Below, piece by piece: positions 62,891-64,000 of a DNA stretch of 64,000 nt; the first letter of the stretch is position 1, and each line of letters opens with the position of its first letter. The translations under genes and the position numbers were made by a program. Below the pieces are notes generated by a model. The model had not been told where the DNA came from and did not search any database. It saw nothing but the letters and a program-made list of their open reading frames with translations. Origin of the DNA: Osmia lignaria lignaria (Eukaryota > Arthropoda > Insecta > Hymenoptera > Megachilidae); the NCBI RefSeq assembly GCF_051020975.1, contig NW_027478161.1, positions 3,720,001-3,784,000 of the forward strand, written 5' to 3'.

Positions 62891-64000
62891 CAAAAAAGGT
62901 CTCTTAACATTTTGCCATAGCTCGCTTCGTTTCCGAGATATTTGCAGATTTATCTCAAGGGAAGGGGCCTGACGGACATATTTCGAGATATTTCTTCTTC
63001 TTGTTGTTCTTCTTCTGCACAGCTAAGCTGGAAGTGGCATTTGCGGCTCGCACTAGTGCAGCGTTATCTCAAAGAAAGGGGCCACGGTGTTTCTGTATCT
63101 CTATTATGTTGGTGCGGCTTCGGAACTTTTAAATATCTTGATATATCTCGAGAACTACGCATCTGATCAAAAAATATCATAGAACATAAAAAGTAGGAAA
63201 CTTAATTCTCTACAGAAAAGGTCTCTTAACATTTTGCCATAGCTCGCTTCGTTTCCGAGATATTTGCAGATATATCTCAAGGGAAGGGGCCTGACGGACA
63301 TATTTCGAGATATTTCTTCTTCTTGTTGTTCTTCTTCTGCACAGCTAAGCTGGAAGTGGCATTTGCAGCTCGCAATAGTGCAGAGTTATCTCAAAGAAAG
63401 GAGCCACGGTGTTTCTGTATCTCTATTCTGTTGGTGCGGCTTCGGAACTTTTAAATATCTTGATATATCTCGAGAACTACGCATCTGATCAAAAAATATC
63501 ATAGAACATAATAAGTAGGAAACTTAATTCTCTACAAAAAAGGTCTCTTAACATTTTGCCATAGCTCGCTTCGTTTCCGAGATATTTGCAGATTTATCTC
63601 AAGGGAAGGGGCCTGACGGACATATTTCGAGATATTTCTTCTTCTTGTTGTTCTTCTTCTGCACAGCTAAGCTGGAAGTGGCATTTGCGGCTCGCACTAG
63701 TGCAGCGTTATCTCAAAGAAAGGGGCCACGGTGTTTCTGTATCTCTATTATGTTGGTGCGGCTTCGGAACTTTTAAATATCTTGATATATCTCGAGAACT
63801 ACGCATCTGATCAAAAAATATCATAGAACATAAAAAGTAGGAAACTTAATTCTCTACAGAAAAGGTCTCTTAACATTTTGCCATAGCTCGCTTCGTTTCC
63901 GAGATATTTGCAGATATATCTCAAGGGAAGGGGCCTGACGGACATATTTCGAGATATTTCTTCTTCTTGTTGTTCTTCTTCTGCACAGCTAAGCTGGAAG
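62720..64000 (+). repeat. 2-monomer tandem repeat at right edge (offset 644)
   Basis: The sequence from about 62720 repeats from about 63364 and runs to the window end. Alternating markers are AAAGGAGCC with TATTCTGTTGG and ACATAATAAGTAGG (3' parts of 62620 and 63264), then GTGCAGCGTTATC (62942, 63586) and CTCTACAGAAAAGG (near 63212 and 63855). How far the dimer continues cannot be seen. Confidence 0.85.
63908..64000 (+). repeat. Partial satellite monomer at right edge
   Basis: These are the first 93 bp of a monomer, cut by the window end inside GCTAAGCTGGAAG. It has the GCAGATATATCTC form and matches the start of monomer 63264, in keeping with the 2-monomer repeat. The array clearly continues. 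Confidence 0.95.

Larger units (their letters stand above)
1..64000 (+). repeat. 322-bp satellite DNA array filling the window
   Basis: The same 322-bp unit recurs head to tail from the first base to the last, always in the same orientation. With phase set at the TTG of TTTGCAG, unit starts run 176, 498, 820, 1142 and so on to 63908: 198 complete units plus two edge partials. Nine units are short by 24 bases in total, and 198 x 322 - 24 matches the observed span exactly, so no foreign insertion is present. Units differ by scattered substitutions, many shared in linked sets. The array has no coding gene or RNA gene that I can support. By analogy with known satellites it is probably heterochromatic; whether it is centromeric, pericentromeric or subtelomeric cannot be told because neither array edge is in view. 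I do not recognise the family. Confidence 0.98.
48136..64000 (+). repeat. Right zone: N-rich, more divergent monomers
   Basis: About 49 monomers dominated by N- and A-type units, with a last Q-type unit at 49422. Five of the nine length-variant monomers of the window lie between 48780 and 53603. Frequent local variants include CTTAAGATTTTGCC with GCTCGTTTCG (49744, 50709, 52318, 53926, 55536, 56180), GTACCTCTATT with GTGCAGC (48458, 51674, 54892) and GATATATGCAG (51996, 55214, 58756). Higher substitution and indel load suggests an older or less homogenised part of the array. Confidence 0.8.

Noticed and set aside
498..63810. Long series of 63-99-residue plus-strand open frames, one per monomer
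   Set aside because: They are the same frame of one satellite unit read repeatedly. They mostly begin at TTG, lack Met in the common form, include units with stops or frameshifts, and show no recognisable domain. 322 is not divisible by 3, so no fused tandem protein exists. Longer versions (84 residues) arise when CTGATC becomes CAGATC or CGGATC, or by an upstream start codon.
1..64000. CRISPR array or bacterial repeat
   Set aside because: The unit is 322 bp with no alternation of short identical repeats and unique spacers, and there are no cas genes. The tandem structure is that of satellite DNA.
1..64000. Tandem array of transposon, IGS/rDNA or histone-type gene units
   Set aside because: The unit is too short, lacks any recognisable coding domain, rRNA segment or terminal repeat, and no longer unit encloses it apart from multiples of 322 bp.
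1..64000. Assignment to a named satellite family or species
   Set aside because: I do not recognise the sequence. Length and base composition alone are not enough, so no name is offered.

Overview
The whole 64 kb window is one uninterrupted satellite DNA array. Every base belongs to a single head-to-tail family of 322-bp monomers, all in the same orientation. I set the monomer phase at the TTG of the TTTGCAG motif. With that phase there are 198 complete monomers from 176 to 63907, a 175-bp partial at the left edge and a 93-bp partial at the right edge. The arithmetic closes exactly: 198 x 322 minus 24 deleted bases (nine short monomers) equals the observed span. I see no gene, RNA gene, transposon, CRISPR array, inversion or unique sequence. 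Both array ends lie outside the window.

The pattern fits heterochromatic (centromeric, pericentromeric or subtelomeric) satellite DNA of a eukaryotic nuclear genome. I do not recognise the family and cannot name the species. A hand count of monomer 820-1141 gives about 40% GC and 13 CpG, close to random expectation. That argues weakly against a heavily CpG-methylated, vertebrate-like genome and is compatible with an insect or other invertebrate.

Monomers differ at a limited set of linked sites, which defines subtypes. In the body, A-type has GCAGCTCGCAATAG, CTCGAGAAC and AAAAAGTAGG; B-type has GCGGCTCGCACTAG, CTCGAAAAC and AAATTGTAGG. Q-type has a changed 5' segment (GCAGATTCAGCTCAAAGG). N-type has AAACTGG and TTTCCAGCTCG. 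Many monomers are chimeras of these.

The subtypes are zoned. The left zone (1 to about 11.4 kb) is a mix of A, B and some N-type monomers. The central zone (about 11.4 to 48.1 kb) is rich in Q-type and organised as multi-monomer higher-order repeats. The right zone (about 48.1 to 64 kb) is rich in N-type, holds most of the small deletions, and contains an 11-monomer duplication.

Higher-order structure is dense but irregular. I traced tandem or near-tandem block copies with offsets of 2, 4, 5, 6, 7, 8, 9, 11, 12 and 13 monomers, plus a 21-monomer long-range offset. The clearest are a 9-mer present twice plus a partial (41374-47690), a 13-mer present twice (33018-41373, the second copy with a 15-bp deletion), and an 11-mer whose second copy carries a 5-monomer insertion (54180-62890). 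This is the footprint of repeated unequal exchange and segmental amplification.

Most monomers contain an open frame of 74 codons, but I do not annotate it as a gene. It starts almost everywhere at TTG, lacks an internal Met in the common form, is broken in about 5% of monomers, and cannot join across monomers because 322 is not a multiple of 3. I found no new functional system. The interest here lies in array architecture and in the internal symmetry of the monomer.
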